Below, piece by piece: positions 17,200 through 26,648 of a stretch of DNA of 64,000 nucleotides. The notes under the pieces are model-generated. The model saw nothing but the letters and a program-made list of their open reading frames with translations, was not told where the DNA came from and did not search any database. Numbering within the stretch: position 1 is the stretch's first letter; every line of letters starts with the position of its first letter. Source of the DNA: Bradyrhizobium sp. JYMT SZCCT0428 (GTDB lineage Bacteria > Pseudomonadota > Alphaproteobacteria > Rhizobiales > Xanthobacteraceae); contig NZ_JAFCLS010000003.1 of the NCBI RefSeq assembly GCF_018131075.1, positions 1 to 64,000 on the forward strand, given 5' to 3'. The position numbers were made by a program, and so were the translations under genes.

Positions 17200-17877
17200 A
17201 TGCCGATCAATGCCGAATACCGCGGACCCGGCGAGCTTCCCGAAATCATTCCGGTGTTTCCGCTGCCGGGTGCGCTGCTGCTGCCGCGCGGCCAGATGCC
17301 GCTCAACATCTTCGAGCCGCGCTACCTTTCGATGGTCGACGACGCGTTGCGCGACGGCCACCGCCTGATCGGGATGATCCAGCCCGATATTTCCCACAGC
17401 AAGGACGAGACCCGGCCGATACTGTTCAAGGTCGGCTGCGTCGGCCGCATCACCCAACTCGCTGAATCCGGCGACGGCCGCTACATCCTCGAACTCACCG
17501 GCGTCTCGCGCTTTCGGGTGGTCGAAGAGCTGACGGTGCTGACCGCGTACCGGCAATGCAAGGTGGATTTCTTCCCCTTCGTTGACGACTTCACCGCGCG
17601 CAAGGGCGAAGAGGCCGTCGACCGCGAGGCGCTGCTCGAGGTGCTGACCGATTTTCTCAACGCCAACAATTTGAAAGTGGATTGGGAAGGCATCGAGAGC
17701 GCGCCCAACGAGGCGCTGGTCAATGCGCTGGCGATGATGTCGCCCTATGGCCCCGCCGAAAAGCAGGCGATGCTGGAAGCGCCCGATTTGAAGACGCGCG
17801 CGGAAATCCTGATCGCGGTGACCGAGATGGACCTCGCCAAGAAACGCACCAGCGGCGGCGATACGGGACTGCAGTAA
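17200..17877 (+). CDS. LON peptidase substrate-binding (N-terminal) domain protein
   Basis: 225 residues comprising only the Lon N-domain: IPVFPLPGALLLPRGQMPLN, IFEPRYLSMVDDAL, then a beta-rich core (VGRITQLAESGDGRYILELT) and helices to the end. There is no AAA+ module or Ser-Lys protease dyad, so it is not a protease itself. Such stand-alone LON-N proteins are conserved in alphaproteobacteria beside the thioredoxin/TPR gene and are thought to handle protein substrates; the exact role is unknown. Confidence 0.9.
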   Translation: MPINAEYRGPGELPEIIPVFPLPGALLLPRGQMPLNIFEPRYLSMVDDALRDGHRLIGMIQPDISHSKDETRPILFKVGCVGRITQLAESGDGRYILELTGVSRFRVVEELTVLTAYRQCKVDFFPFVDDFTARKGEEAVDREALLEVLTDFLNANNLKVDWEGIESAPNEALVNALAMMSPYGPAEKQAMLEAPDLKTRAEILIAVTEMDLAKKRTSGGDTGLQ

Positions 17878-17887
17878 GCCGCGCCGG

Positions 17888-20416
17888 CTACGCCGCGTTC
17901 GCCGCTGCCTTGACCCGCGAGCGCACCATTTTCGCAACTTCGGCGTTCGTTACCGGCGGACTGAAATAATAGCCTTGCGATTCGACGCAGGCCTCTCCGC
18001 GGAGGATGTCCCATTGTTCCTGGGTTTCCACGCCTTCGGCCGTGGTGGTCTTGCCGAGGCTTACGGCAAATCGAACCACCGCGCGCGCGATGACGCGGGA
18101 CTCTTCCTGTGGGCTGGTCAGCTCGCTGACGAAGCTGCGGTCGATCTTGATCTTGTCGAACGAGAACTTTTGCAAGAAGCTCAGTGATGAGTAACCCGTG
18201 CCGAAATCATCGAGGGCAACTCGCACGCCCAGTTCGTGCAGCTGGCCGAGCGCGGCGAACACAGCTTCGCTGTCGTGCATAATGGCCGTTTCGGTCACCT
18301 CGAGCTCAAGTCTTGTTGGCGCAATTCCCGAACTCGCCAGAGAGCTGACAATGACCCGAACCAGGTCCTTGCTTCTGAACTGAGCCGGAGACAGATTTAT
18401 CGCGATCTTGAGATGGGCCGGCCATTTTGCCGCCTCCGCGCACGCCGTCCGCAGGACCCACTCTCCGATCGGCACGATCACGCCGGTTTCTTCCGCAAGC
18501 GGGATAAAGTCGCCGGGCATGACCCAGCCGCGCTGGGGATGATGCCAGCGCAGCAACGCCTCAAAGCCGCTGATCTTGCCGTTCTTGAAATTGACGATCG
18601 GCTGGTAGCGCAGTTCGAACTCATCATTGGCAAGCGCGCTGCGCATATCCCGTTCGAGGTTGCGGCGGGCATGCATGAGTTCGTCGAGTTCCGGCTCGAA
18701 GAAACGGAACGAACCACGCCCGCCATTCTTGGCCGAGTACAAAGCAAGGTCCGCTTTCTTGAGAATTTCATCGGAATCGGTTCCGTCGCGTGGCGCGACG
18801 GCGATGCCGATGCTCGTTCCGACGGTGACCCGGTGATCGCCAAGATCGAAGGGTTCGCAAAGCGCGGCCTTGATACGTTCGGCGAGCGCCACGGCTTCCA
18901 CCAGCGGATTGTCCACGCACTCAATGACGGCGAACTCGTCGCCGCCCAGCCGCGCGACCATCGCCGTTTCCCTGACGCATGCCAGCAGCCGCGCGGCAAC
19001 GGCTTGCAACAGCGCGTCTCCCGTGGGGTGCCCCAGCGTGTCGTTGACCTCCTTGAAGCGGTCAAGATCAAGCATCAGCACCGCGAGATCGGCGCCACCC
19101 CTGCGCGTGATGGAGAGGGCGAGCTCCAATCGCTTCCTCAAGAGGACGCGATTGGGCAGGTCGGTCAGCGCGTCATGATGGGCCATATGCGTGATCTTGG
19201 CCTCGGACCTGCGCTGCTCGGTGACGTCCTGGTGCGTCGCCACCCAGCCGCCGCCGGGCATCGGTTGCCTCGTAACGCAGATCAATCGGCCATCGGCAAG
19301 CTCGTCGACGCGGCTAGCCGGAACGTTGGATGGCAGCGCATTCAGGGCCGACATCACCTTTGCGGCGCTGTCATTGGTGCCGGCCTTGAGGATGCCGTTG
19401 CTGATGCGATGCTCGATGATTTCCCGGTGAGATGTTCCCGCCCGCAACAGTTCCGGCGGCAGCTGATACATTTTGGCGTAACGATCGTTGCAGACGACAA
19501 GCCGCTTCTCCGCATCGAACATGCAGAGACCCTCGCCCATGTTGTTGATCGCCGAATCCAGCCTGAGCTTCTGCTCCTGCAATTCCCTTTGCGAGCCTTC
19601 GACCTGTTGCCGCGCGAGCGAGAGCTGATCGATGATTTCCTCGAATTTGCGCGTCCGGTTGGCGAGGCGGCGATCCGCCAGCACGCCGACCAGGCTCATC
19701 CCGAGCACCGACAGAGCCACGCCCGCAATCGCCACGGCGAGAAAGGCGGGGGAAAGTGACATCTCGTCGGGTGCCCGCGTCGGATCGGGGACAATTTCCA
19801 CCGCGCCCATTGCCGTGAAATGATGCGAGACAATTGCGAGCGTCAGGAAAACCGCCGCGACAAATGTTCCCCACAAATCCTTGTAGCGGACCGCGAACGC
19901 GAGCGCCGCATAACCGAACGCCATGCCGACAACGATGGAGGCGAACACGAGATCGAGCGACCAGGTGACCCGGCCCGGGACTTCGAGCGCCCACATGCCG
20001 AGATAGTGCATGCTGGCAATGCCCGCGCCGATGATTCCGCCGCCGATGGGCGCTCGCCACCGGCCGGGCGCATTGGCGGAGAAGCCGAACCCGCCGGAAG
20101 TCAATATCATTGCCGCGGCGAGCGACAGCCCCGTCAAGGCCACGCCGTATCCGGTCGTGACACCAGGCTCGTAGGCGAGCATCGCGATGAAGTGCGTCGC
20201 CCAGATCCCGTACCCGATCGCGGCGCCCGCAATGGCAATCCAGATCAGCCGCGTCCTCGCGTGCGACGAGATCGCGCGATGAAAGATATGGATGGCTACG
20301 ACGCTTGCGACGAAGCAGACGAGGCCGGCGAGGAGAACAAATCGCCAGTCGTGTTCGACTGTAAGGCAGCTAAGAACGCGGAACATGTCATTCGGGCCAT
20401 GGTTGTTCGTCACCAT
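17888..20416 (-). CDS. MHYT-PAS-GGDEF-EAL membrane signalling protein
   Basis: 842 residues from the ATG at 20416 (the ATG at 20386, MFRVLSCLTVEHDWR, is equally plausible; neither has a good ribosome site). Seven-helix MHYT sensor with three metal-site-like repeats (HFIAMLAYEPG, MHYLGMWALEV, HHFTAMGAVEI); a PAS-like segment (SAINNMGEGLCMFDAEKRLV); GGDEF with intact RLGGDEFAV but RETA where the inhibitory RxxD would be; and EAL with GFEALLRWHH and DDFGTGYSSL, apparently complete. It is therefore a c-di-GMP enzyme that could make or break the messenger, controlled by a membrane signal (oxygen, CO or NO have been proposed for MHYT). It is monocistronic; two paired palindromes lie upstream. Confidence 0.9.
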   Translation of the reverse strand: MVTNNHGPNDMFRVLSCLTVEHDWRFVLLAGLVCFVASVVAIHIFHRAISSHARTRLIWIAIAGAAIGYGIWATHFIAMLAYEPGVTTGYGVALTGLSLAAAMILTSGGFGFSANAPGRWRAPIGGGIIGAGIASMHYLGMWALEVPGRVTWSLDLVFASIVVGMAFGYAALAFAVRYKDLWGTFVAAVFLTLAIVSHHFTAMGAVEIVPDPTRAPDEMSLSPAFLAVAIAGVALSVLGMSLVGVLADRRLANRTRKFEEIIDQLSLARQQVEGSQRELQEQKLRLDSAINNMGEGLCMFDAEKRLVVCNDRYAKMYQLPPELLRAGTSHREIIEHRISNGILKAGTNDSAAKVMSALNALPSNVPASRVDELADGRLICVTRQPMPGGGWVATHQDVTEQRRSEAKITHMAHHDALTDLPNRVLLRKRLELALSITRRGGADLAVLMLDLDRFKEVNDTLGHPTGDALLQAVAARLLACVRETAMVARLGGDEFAVIECVDNPLVEAVALAERIKAALCEPFDLGDHRVTVGTSIGIAVAPRDGTDSDEILKKADLALYSAKNGGRGSFRFFEPELDELMHARRNLERDMRSALANDEFELRYQPIVNFKNGKISGFEALLRWHHPQRGWVMPGDFIPLAEETGVIVPIGEWVLRTACAEAAKWPAHLKIAINLSPAQFRSKDLVRVIVSSLASSGIAPTRLELEVTETAIMHDSEAVFAALGQLHELGVRVALDDFGTGYSSLSFLQKFSFDKIKIDRSFVSELTSPQEESRVIARAVVRFAVSLGKTTTAEGVETQEQWDILRGEACVESQGYYFSPPVTNAEVAKMVRSRVKAAANAA

Positions 20417-20724
20417 GGTTACCCGCGCTGGTTCTTTACTTCCTAATTTCTTTGCAGCTTCGGAGGGCGTAGTTATCCGCGCGTAAAGAACGAATGTATA
20501 ATGGTTGAATACATCAGGGATTCTCGGAAAACCTCGATTTATCTGCCCGGTAATGTGCATTTGGTTGATTGAATCGCGCGATCCGGAACCGCGCGCGGAA
20601 CTGCTTGTCGCGCAGCGAAATGGAACGCGCGAGGAAACGCCGCCGTAGTAGTACGGAACTGCTCCCGTAGTGATACGGGACTGCGGTAGCGGGCCGTGGA
20701 TGCGTTCGCTGCGCTGATTAACAT
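20417..20724. other. Upstream region of the MHYT-GGDEF-EAL gene
   Basis: About 300 bp with no gene. It contains two adjacent inverted repeats at 20643-20679, listed separately. Confidence 0.4.
20643..20679. promoter_or_regulatory. Two adjacent palindromes, CCGTA-N4-TACGG and CCCGTA-N4-TACGGG
   Basis: CCGTAGTAGTACGG (20643-20656) and CCCGTAGTGATACGGG (20664-20679) are inverted repeats with the same 4 bp spacer. Their centres are 22 bp apart, two helical turns, so two dimers could bind side by side. Each is followed by GGAACTGC or GGGACTGC, so the 21-22 bp unit is also a direct repeat. Confidence 0.45.
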
Positions 20725-21220
20725 TTGCACGAACCGCTTCCACTTGCTCGGCGCTGACGAGCAATTCGCGCTGTGCAGGTCAACGCGCGCACCACATCTT
20801 CGCGCGCAAGATGACGCCTAAGTTGGGTACCGGACATATCCGGCACCGTGATCCCCACCTCGCCTCGATGCTGCCGAGGCGCGTGCCCGCGCGACGTATC
20901 GCATATCGGCACCAAGGGCGAGCTGGAAGCCACCGCCCAGCGCAATGCAGTGAACGGCGGCGATCGCGGGGACAGGCAGCTCGCGCCATAGCCAGCAATG
21001 TGTTGCACAAAATTGGCGACAGTTCTTTCGACGTCGCGCTCGGCACAGCTGCACTCGCCGGACAGCACGACGGCGCGCAGTCATTTGTCTTGCTTGAGGC
21101 GCGCGCCGGCTTTGGCAATCGCATTGAATATGTCAGCATCAAGCGAATTCACTTATCGGCGCGGTTCAGCCTGACATCGGCAACACTATTTTCGATGGTG
21201 ACCTCGACCCGGTCCTCCAT
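20725..21220 (-). pseudogene. Enoyl-CoA hydratase/isomerase pseudogene
   Basis: A good ribosome site (AGGAGA) precedes the ATG at 21220, which opens MEDRVEVTIENSVADVRLNR and then meets TGA after ADK. Further on, pieces in other frames give the family's middle and end: LDAD.FNAIAKAGARLKQDK, VVLSGECSC, AIAAVHCIALGGGFQLALGA with DMRYVA, and finally ARELLVSAEQVEAV. The oxyanion-hole region (CIALGGGFQLALGADMR) is recognisable. Multiple small indels and one or more stops break the gene. It would have handled acyl-CoA hydration; it is now dead. Confidence 0.7.
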
Positions 21221-21286
21221 GGCCCTTCTCCTTGCTGCCACCCAGAACATGGGTATCTCCGTTTCCACGGCGGCGCAGGAAGGTGC

Positions 21287-21637
21287 CTAGTATCCCGCGA
21301 CCGCCAGTGCGACGACGGCGGTGAGCGCCTTCCATCCAAAACCACGTCCGCGCGACCACCACGCGTTCGCCGCGGCGGCAAAGGTGTAGATCGCGATCAC
21401 GGTAATGACGATCCAGTGCCGCGCGCTCTCGGAGCCGAAGGAAGGAGCTGCGATCAGCAGCACGGCGCCGCCGATCCACGCCACGGTGCCGGCCTGCCAC
21501 ACCAGCCGGATCAGGGTCCGCAGGCTCTCGGGCTGAATGGTCGCTTTGGCGAACACCTTGGTTTCCCCGAGCACGCCGTGAATCAGGGACACCGCTATTC
21601 CGGCGATGCCGGCGCATTGCAGAATAGTATCGCGCAT
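21287..21637 (-). CDS. Small four-helix membrane protein, divergent from a TetR regulator
   Basis: 116 residues from the ATG at 21637, which has GGAGG eight bases upstream. Four hydrophobic segments are evident (IAGIAVSLIHGVLGE, TVAWIGGAVLLIAAP, WIVITVIAIYTFAAAANAWW, ALTAVVALAVAGY). The family is not certain; such proteins are often annotated as hypothetical or DoxX-like. It shares a 94 bp promoter region with the TetR gene and two palindromic operators there, so it is very likely the regulator's target. Confidence 0.7.
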   Translation of the reverse strand: MRDTILQCAGIAGIAVSLIHGVLGETKVFAKATIQPESLRTLIRLVWQAGTVAWIGGAVLLIAAPSFGSESARHWIVITVIAIYTFAAAANAWWSRGRGFGWKALTAVVALAVAGY

Positions 21638-21648
21638 CGGACAAGCCT

Positions 21649-21666
21649 CCATACAGTTATGTATGG
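21649..21666. promoter_or_regulatory. TetR-family operator 1 (perfect palindrome)
   Basis: CCATACAGTTATGTATGG: 7 bp arms CCATACA/TGTATGG around GTTA. It lies 12 bp upstream of the membrane-protein start, in the gap between it and the divergent regulator gene. Confidence 0.7.
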
Positions 21667-21691
21667 TTATGACTTGCCGCTTGGCAACTGT

Positions 21692-21709
21692 CAATACAGT
21701 AATGTATGG
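21692..21709. promoter_or_regulatory. TetR-family operator 2 (near-perfect palindrome)
   Basis: CAATACAGTAATGTATGG, the same 18 bp design as operator 1 with one arm mismatch. It lies 22 bp upstream of the preferred regulator start, so the two sites are 43 bp apart centre to centre, each covering one gene's 5' region. Confidence 0.7.
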
Positions 21710-21731
21710 AAAGATGTCGCAGGACGGGAAC

Positions 21732-22271
21732 ATGGGTGATCAACTCTCGGGCCAGGATTGGGTCGACCAGGGCCTGAAGACGCTGGCGAAAAGCGGCTTC
21801 ACGGCGCTGAAGGCGGAACCACTGGCCAAGGCGATGGGAGTGTCGCGCGGCAGCTTCTATTGGCATTTCGCGGACATTTCCGCGTTCCATGCCGCGATCC
21901 TCAAGCAATGGCGCGAAATCGCCGCCGAACAGATCATCGCCGGGGTCGAGGCCGCATCGAAGGACGAGAATCCGCTCGAGGTGCTGCTGCGCCGGGTGTT
22001 CGGCGCAAGACTGGCGCTGGAAAACGCGGTCCGCACCTGGGCCAGCGTCGACCCCGCGGCGCGGGCGGCGGTGCAGGCGATCGACCGCCGCAGGCTCGGC
22101 TATGTCGAGAGCCTGTTGACGCAGTCCGGATTGTCCGCGGAGGTGGCCCGCGCCCGCGCGCAAATCCTCTATTGGGCGTTTCTCGGTTTTGCCCTGTCGG
22201 ACCAGCCACTGCCAAAAGCGCAGCAACGGGCCATGCTCGACGAAATGCTGCGGATAGCCACCTCGCGATGA
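21732..22271 (+). CDS. TetR/AcrR family transcriptional regulator
   Basis: 179 residues from the ATG at 21732 (GGACGGGA upstream; an in-frame ATG at 21714 sits too close to its purines). The helix-turn-helix is [20 protein letters not shown], followed by [16 protein letters not shown], the standard TetR signature. The C-terminal ligand domain holds [20 protein letters not shown] and ends [10 protein letters not shown]. It is divergent from the small membrane protein gene and very probably represses both genes through the paired palindromes. Its ligand is unknown. Confidence 0.9.
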   Translation: MGDQLSGQDWVDQGLKTLAKSGFTALKAEPLAKAMGVSRGSFYWHFADISAFHAAILKQWREIAAEQIIAGVEAASKDENPLEVLLRRVFGARLALENAVRTWASVDPAARAAVQAIDRRRLGYVESLLTQSGLSAEVARARAQILYWAFLGFALSDQPLPKAQQRAMLDEMLRIATSR

Positions 22272-22314
22272 CAAGTTTGGTGTGCTAAGGGACCGGCCAA
22301 TCTGGAGATCACAC

Positions 22315-22509
22315 ATGAATTCGACCGAACGCCTCGACAGCACCGTCGATCCGAAATTGCTGGAAATCCTGGTGTGCCCGATCACCAAGGGCCCGCTGGA
22401 GTTCGACGCCTCCACGCAGGAACTGATCTCGCGTTCCGCCAAACTCGCCTACCCGATCCGCGACGGCATCCCGATCATGCTGCCGGAAGAGGCCAGGAAG
22501 ATCGACTGA
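22315..22509 (+). CDS. Trm112 family protein (YcaR-like)
   Basis: 64 residues; ATG at 22315 with GGAG upstream. The core [17 protein letters not shown], then [18 protein letters not shown] and a PEEARKID tail, is the small Trm112/UPF0434 fold. Only one of the zinc-type Cys pair is kept. Eukaryotic and archaeal Trm112 activates methyltransferases; the bacterial role is unclear. A palindromic repeat separates it from the convergent hydroxylase gene. Confidence 0.9.
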   Translation: MNSTERLDSTVDPKLLEILVCPITKGPLEFDASTQELISRSAKLAYPIRDGIPIMLPEEARKID

Positions 22510-22530
22510 AGAGAACACCGGCTCCTCCGC

Positions 22531-22613
22531 GTCATTGCGAGGAGCGCAGCGACGAAGCAATCCATCTATCCGTTATGCCGTGCTATGGATTGCTTCGCTT
22601 CGCTCGCAATGAC
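22531..22613. repeat. GTCATTGCG palindromic element, copy 1
   Basis: Begins GTCATTGCGAGGAGCG and ends CGCTCGCAATGAC, with an inner GAAGCAATCCAT / ATGGATTGCTTCG inverted pair, so the whole unit can form a long hairpin. Copies: 32226-32306, 41443-41526, 52282-52364. Placed between convergent genes. Confidence 0.85.
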
Positions 22614-22625
22614 GGCTGAGGTTAA

Positions 22626-23846
22626 CTACAACGCCTCGCCCTTCAGCAGCCGCGGCACTTCGCCTGACAATCCCGCGGCCTGGCGGATGAACAGGCTTTT
22701 CAGCGGCGGCGTGCGGTCGACCAGGCCCAATCCGATGTCGCGCACGGTGCGCAGCAGCGTCGATTCGTTCGAGAACAGGAAGTTCAGCGAGTTGGTCGCA
22801 ACGCCCATCGCCATGGTGTCGAACCGGCGCCAGCGCTGGTACCGTTCGAGCACGTCGGCCTGGCCGAGATCCATGCCGAGCCGCGCGGCGTCGACCACGA
22901 CTTCGGCGAGCGCTGCGACATCCTTCAGCCCCATATTGAGCCCCTGCCCGGCGATGGGGTGGATCACATGCGCGGCGTCGCCGATCAGCGCCAGTCGTTC
23001 GGCGATGAAGGAGCGCGCGACGAAATAGCCGAGCGGAAACGCGCGCGGCTTGTCGAGCGCCTTGACCTCGCCGAGATGCAAACCAAAACGCTGCTCGAGC
23101 TCGCCGTGAAATTCGTCGTCGCCGAGCGCGGTGATGCGCGCGGCTTCCGTGCGGTTCTCGGTCCACACCAGCGACGAGCGCTTTCCGGTCAGCGGCAGGA
23201 TTGCGAACGGGCCCGCGGGCAAGAAATGTTCTTCGGCGCGGCCGTTGTGATCGCGCTCATGGCCGACGGTGACGACGATGCCGGATTGATCATAGTCCCA
23301 GCCATGGGTGGCAATCCCGGCGCGTTCGCGCAGCTTTGAGCGCGCGCCGTCGGCGGCGACCAAAAGGCTCGCTTCGATGATCGTGCCGTCGGCGAGTGTC
23401 ACGTCGACGCCGTCAGCGCGTGAATCGAACGAGGCAACTGCGGTCGCGCGCAGCTCGATGCCCTCGGCCTCGGCGCGCGCCACCAGCGCATCGATCAGAT
23501 AGCGGTTCTCGACCATATGCGCGAACGGCTCGCCGGGCTCGACATTGCCGGCGAAGGTGAGGAACACCGGGCGGGTGGCGTCATCAAGCTTGGAATCGGT
23601 GACGACCATGTCTGTTATCGGCTGCGCGGTGGGCGCGATCTGGCCCCAGACGCCGAGCGCCTCGAACAGCCGCCGGCAGGCGGCGACGATCGCGGTGGCG
23701 CGCGGATCGCGGCTCGGCTTTGAAGCCAGCGCCGGATCGGCCACGATGACGGGAATATCGCGGCCCAGGCCCTGACGCAGCGCCAGCGCCAGCGCCAGCC
23801 CCGCAAAGGCGCCGCCGCAGATGACAATACTTCGCTGTGCCGGCAT
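22626..23846 (-). CDS. UbiH/UbiF/COQ6-family FAD-dependent ubiquinone biosynthesis hydroxylase
   Basis: 406 residues from the ATG at 23846, chosen because TAAGGA lies just upstream (an earlier in-frame ATG at 23870 lacks a site). FAD-binding Rossmann motif ICGGAFAGLALALALR, the class A monooxygenase DG motif AADGARSKL, and the second FAD motif GDAAHVIHPIAGQGLNMGLKD are all present. These enzymes hydroxylate the ring of ubiquinone precursors at the membrane; which ring position cannot be told from sequence alone. Convergent with the Trm112-like gene. Confidence 0.9.
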   Translation of the reverse strand: MPAQRSIVICGGAFAGLALALALRQGLGRDIPVIVADPALASKPSRDPRATAIVAACRRLFEALGVWGQIAPTAQPITDMVVTDSKLDDATRPVFLTFAGNVEPGEPFAHMVENRYLIDALVARAEAEGIELRATAVASFDSRADGVDVTLADGTIIEASLLVAADGARSKLRERAGIATHGWDYDQSGIVVTVGHERDHNGRAEEHFLPAGPFAILPLTGKRSSLVWTENRTEAARITALGDDEFHGELEQRFGLHLGEVKALDKPRAFPLGYFVARSFIAERLALIGDAAHVIHPIAGQGLNMGLKDVAALAEVVVDAARLGMDLGQADVLERYQRWRRFDTMAMGVATNSLNFLFSNESTLLRTVRDIGLGLVDRTPPLKSLFIRQAAGLSGEVPRLLKGEAL

Positions 23847-23931
23847 GCAATCCTTACTCGTCCTGGTCATGGACTGTACTTGCTACATGACTATAGCTGG
23901 GTGAAACAGAGGCCTGAAACAAGGCCAAACC

Positions 23932-24034
23932 GTCATTGCGGGGCACGCGCCTTCGCGTGAACCTCAGATGTGCTATCGCACATCGGGGAATCTCGAGATT
24001 CCGGGTTCGATACTGCGTATCGCCCCGGAATGAC
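23932..24034. repeat. GTCATTGCG-type element, longer variant
   Basis: Starts GTCATTGCGGGGC and ends GCCCCGGAATGAC (12 of 13 inverted), enclosing smaller palindromes: GATGTGC-TATC-GCACATC, GAATCTCGAGATTC and GATACTGCGTATC. It lies between the divergent hydroxylase and thioesterase genes, so it may be transcribed as a leader of one of them. Confidence 0.75.
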
Positions 24035-24056
24035 CCGAAAAACCGAAAGTGCCGCC

Positions 24057-24920
24057 ATGTCCGCAAGCGTGACCGACCTGATTTCGATCCTCGACATCGA
24101 ACCGATCGAGGTGAATTTGTTTCGCGGCAACAGCCCGAAAACCGCGTGGCAGCGGGTGTTCGGCGGCCAGGTGATCGGACAGGCGATGGTGGCGGCGTGC
24201 CGCACCGTCGAAGGCCGGCTGCCGCATTCGCTGCATTGCTATTTCATCCTGCCGGGCGACCCGCAGGTTCCGATCATCTACCAGGTCGAACGACTGCGCG
24301 ACGGCAAGAGCTATTCGACCCGCCGCGTCACCGCCATTCAACATGGCAACGCGATCTTCTCGATCATGGTCTCGTTCCACGCCGAGGAGGAAGGCGCCTT
24401 CAACCACCAGGACAAGATGCCGGACGTGCCGCCGCCGGAAAAACTCTCCGCCGAAGAGGTGGCAAAACAGCCGGTGTTCAAGGAGATGCCGGAGTTCATC
24501 CGGCGCTATTACGAAATGGACCGGCCGATCGAGTTGCGACCGGTCGAACTCGGCCGCTATTTCGGCGAGAAGATCGACGACGGCCGCATCAATGTCTGGA
24601 TCCGCACCGCGGCAAAACTCCCTGATGATCCGGCGCTGCATATGTGTGCGCTGGCCTATGCGTCGGATTTCTCGCTGCTCGATGCCGTGATGGCGCGCTA
24701 CGGCCGCACGCTGTTCGACAGCAACGTGATGCCGGCCAGCCTCGATCACGCGATGTGGTTTCACCGCCCGTTCCGCGCCGACGAATGGCTGCTTTATTCG
24801 CAGGATTCACCGAGCGCACAGGGCGGCCGCGGGTTGGCCCGCGGCCTGATCTTCAAGCCCGACGGCACGCTGGTGGCGTCGGTGGCCCAGGAAGGCTCGA
24901 TCCGCCAGCGCCGGGCATAG
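24057..24920 (+). CDS. tesB: Acyl-CoA thioesterase II
   Basis: 287 residues from the ATG at 24057 (the frame upstream runs through a repeat element). Double hot-dog fold: FGGQVIGQAMVAACRTVEG, LHCYFILPGDP and RRVTAIQHGNAIFSIMVSFH in the first half; YASDFSLLDAVM, HAMWFHRPFRADEWLLY and GGRGLARGLIFKPDGTLVAS in the second, which carries the Asp/Thr/Gln catalytic set of TesB. It cleaves medium- and long-chain acyl-CoAs in the cytosol. Confidence 0.93.
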   Translation: MSASVTDLISILDIEPIEVNLFRGNSPKTAWQRVFGGQVIGQAMVAACRTVEGRLPHSLHCYFILPGDPQVPIIYQVERLRDGKSYSTRRVTAIQHGNAIFSIMVSFHAEEEGAFNHQDKMPDVPPPEKLSAEEVAKQPVFKEMPEFIRRYYEMDRPIELRPVELGRYFGEKIDDGRINVWIRTAAKLPDDPALHMCALAYASDFSLLDAVMARYGRTLFDSNVMPASLDHAMWFHRPFRADEWLLYSQDSPSAQGGRGLARGLIFKPDGTLVASVAQEGSIRQRRA

Positions 24921-24940
24921 CGTTTTCAAGCGATTACGCC

Positions 24941-25867
24941 TTACCCGTTCGGCGGCTGCGCGCCTCGCTCAGCCAACACCGTCTGCGACGCCAGCCACTG
25001 CCAGATCCATCGATACACCCATGGAATCGGGATGATGAAGATCGACGCAACGGCCGCCACGATCGCACGCCACAGGAACTCGAGGCCGGTGCCGATGAAC
25101 AGCACTTCGCGCCGCGTGCCCTGAATGTTGCGGCAGAACCACCGCATCATCGCGGTATACACCCACGCCCAGCCGATGATCGTGAAGACGGCGAGCACGG
25201 CGAGAATGGAATATCCGAGAAAGGCCCAGATCGAACCGGAGAAGCTGAGCCCGAGCGGCTGCCCGTTGGACGCAAGGTTCGCGACGAACCATTTCAGGAA
25301 AAGCCAATAGAGAACAAACTGAGCGATGTTGATCAGACCGTTGAGCCAATCAAGGCCGATGAGACTGGCGACAACTGAGAGCACGATAAGCGCTGCGATC
25401 GCTCCAAAAAACCACAGCGCGATCGTCATCGCGTTGCCGGTAAAGCTGAGATTCGGCCGTCCCGGCACCTGCACGCACGGCACGAGCCAGTTGAGATACC
25501 AGACCATGACCCATGGGGTCGGAATGATGAACACGCAACCGATTATGAGCACGAGGCTGCGCCAGACAAACTCCAGGATGCCGAAATCGATCGAGAGCGG
25601 GCCGCCGGCGTAACCGCCACCGCCCCCATAGCCACCGCCCGCGCTCATCGGCGGCGGGCCGCCCGGTTGCGCAACCGGCGGCGGGGCGCCGCCTGCCGGC
25701 ATCAGGCCGGGAATTTCGCCCGCGCGCTGCCAGCCGGACATTCCCTCGGACCAGACCAGCGTGTCGGCCCTGACCGTCCCCCTTGTGATGAGATCGCGCA
25801 GCTGGGCTTCCGGAAAGGGCCCCTGTTGCTGGCCATTCGCTGCATAAAACCACGATCGGTTCGACAT
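24941..25867 (-). CDS. GYF-domain (DUF4339) membrane protein with DUF898-like domain
   Basis: 308 residues; AAAGGGA precedes the ATG. Residues 1-55 are a GYF_2 domain (WFYAANGQQQGPFPEAQLRD, then TLVWSEGMSGWQRAGEIPGL). A Pro/Gly-rich linker with a run of glycines follows, then about six hydrophobic segments typical of DUF898-like membrane proteins (SLVLIIGCVFIIPTPWVMVW, the paired AIVAAVASIFIIPIPWVYRW). The two similar ends of the membrane part suggest an internal duplication. The function is unknown; GYF domains bind proline-rich peptides. Convergent with tesB. Confidence 0.85.
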   Translation of the reverse strand: MSNRSWFYAANGQQQGPFPEAQLRDLITRGTVRADTLVWSEGMSGWQRAGEIPGLMPAGGAPPPVAQPGGPPPMSAGGGYGGGGGYAGGPLSIDFGILEFVWRSLVLIIGCVFIIPTPWVMVWYLNWLVPCVQVPGRPNLSFTGNAMTIALWFFGAIAALIVLSVVASLIGLDWLNGLINIAQFVLYWLFLKWFVANLASNGQPLGLSFSGSIWAFLGYSILAVLAVFTIIGWAWVYTAMMRWFCRNIQGTRREVLFIGTGLEFLWRAIVAAVASIFIIPIPWVYRWIWQWLASQTVLAERGAQPPNG

Positions 25868-25873
25868 TTTTAA

Positions 25874-26557
<684 letters not shown>

Positions 26558-26648
26558 CGTTTTCATTTCAGTTCAACGCGCGCGGGCAAATCAGCCTGAC
26601 GCGCGAGCAAAAAACGACAACAGAACGACAACAGGCCGGGGAAATTCC

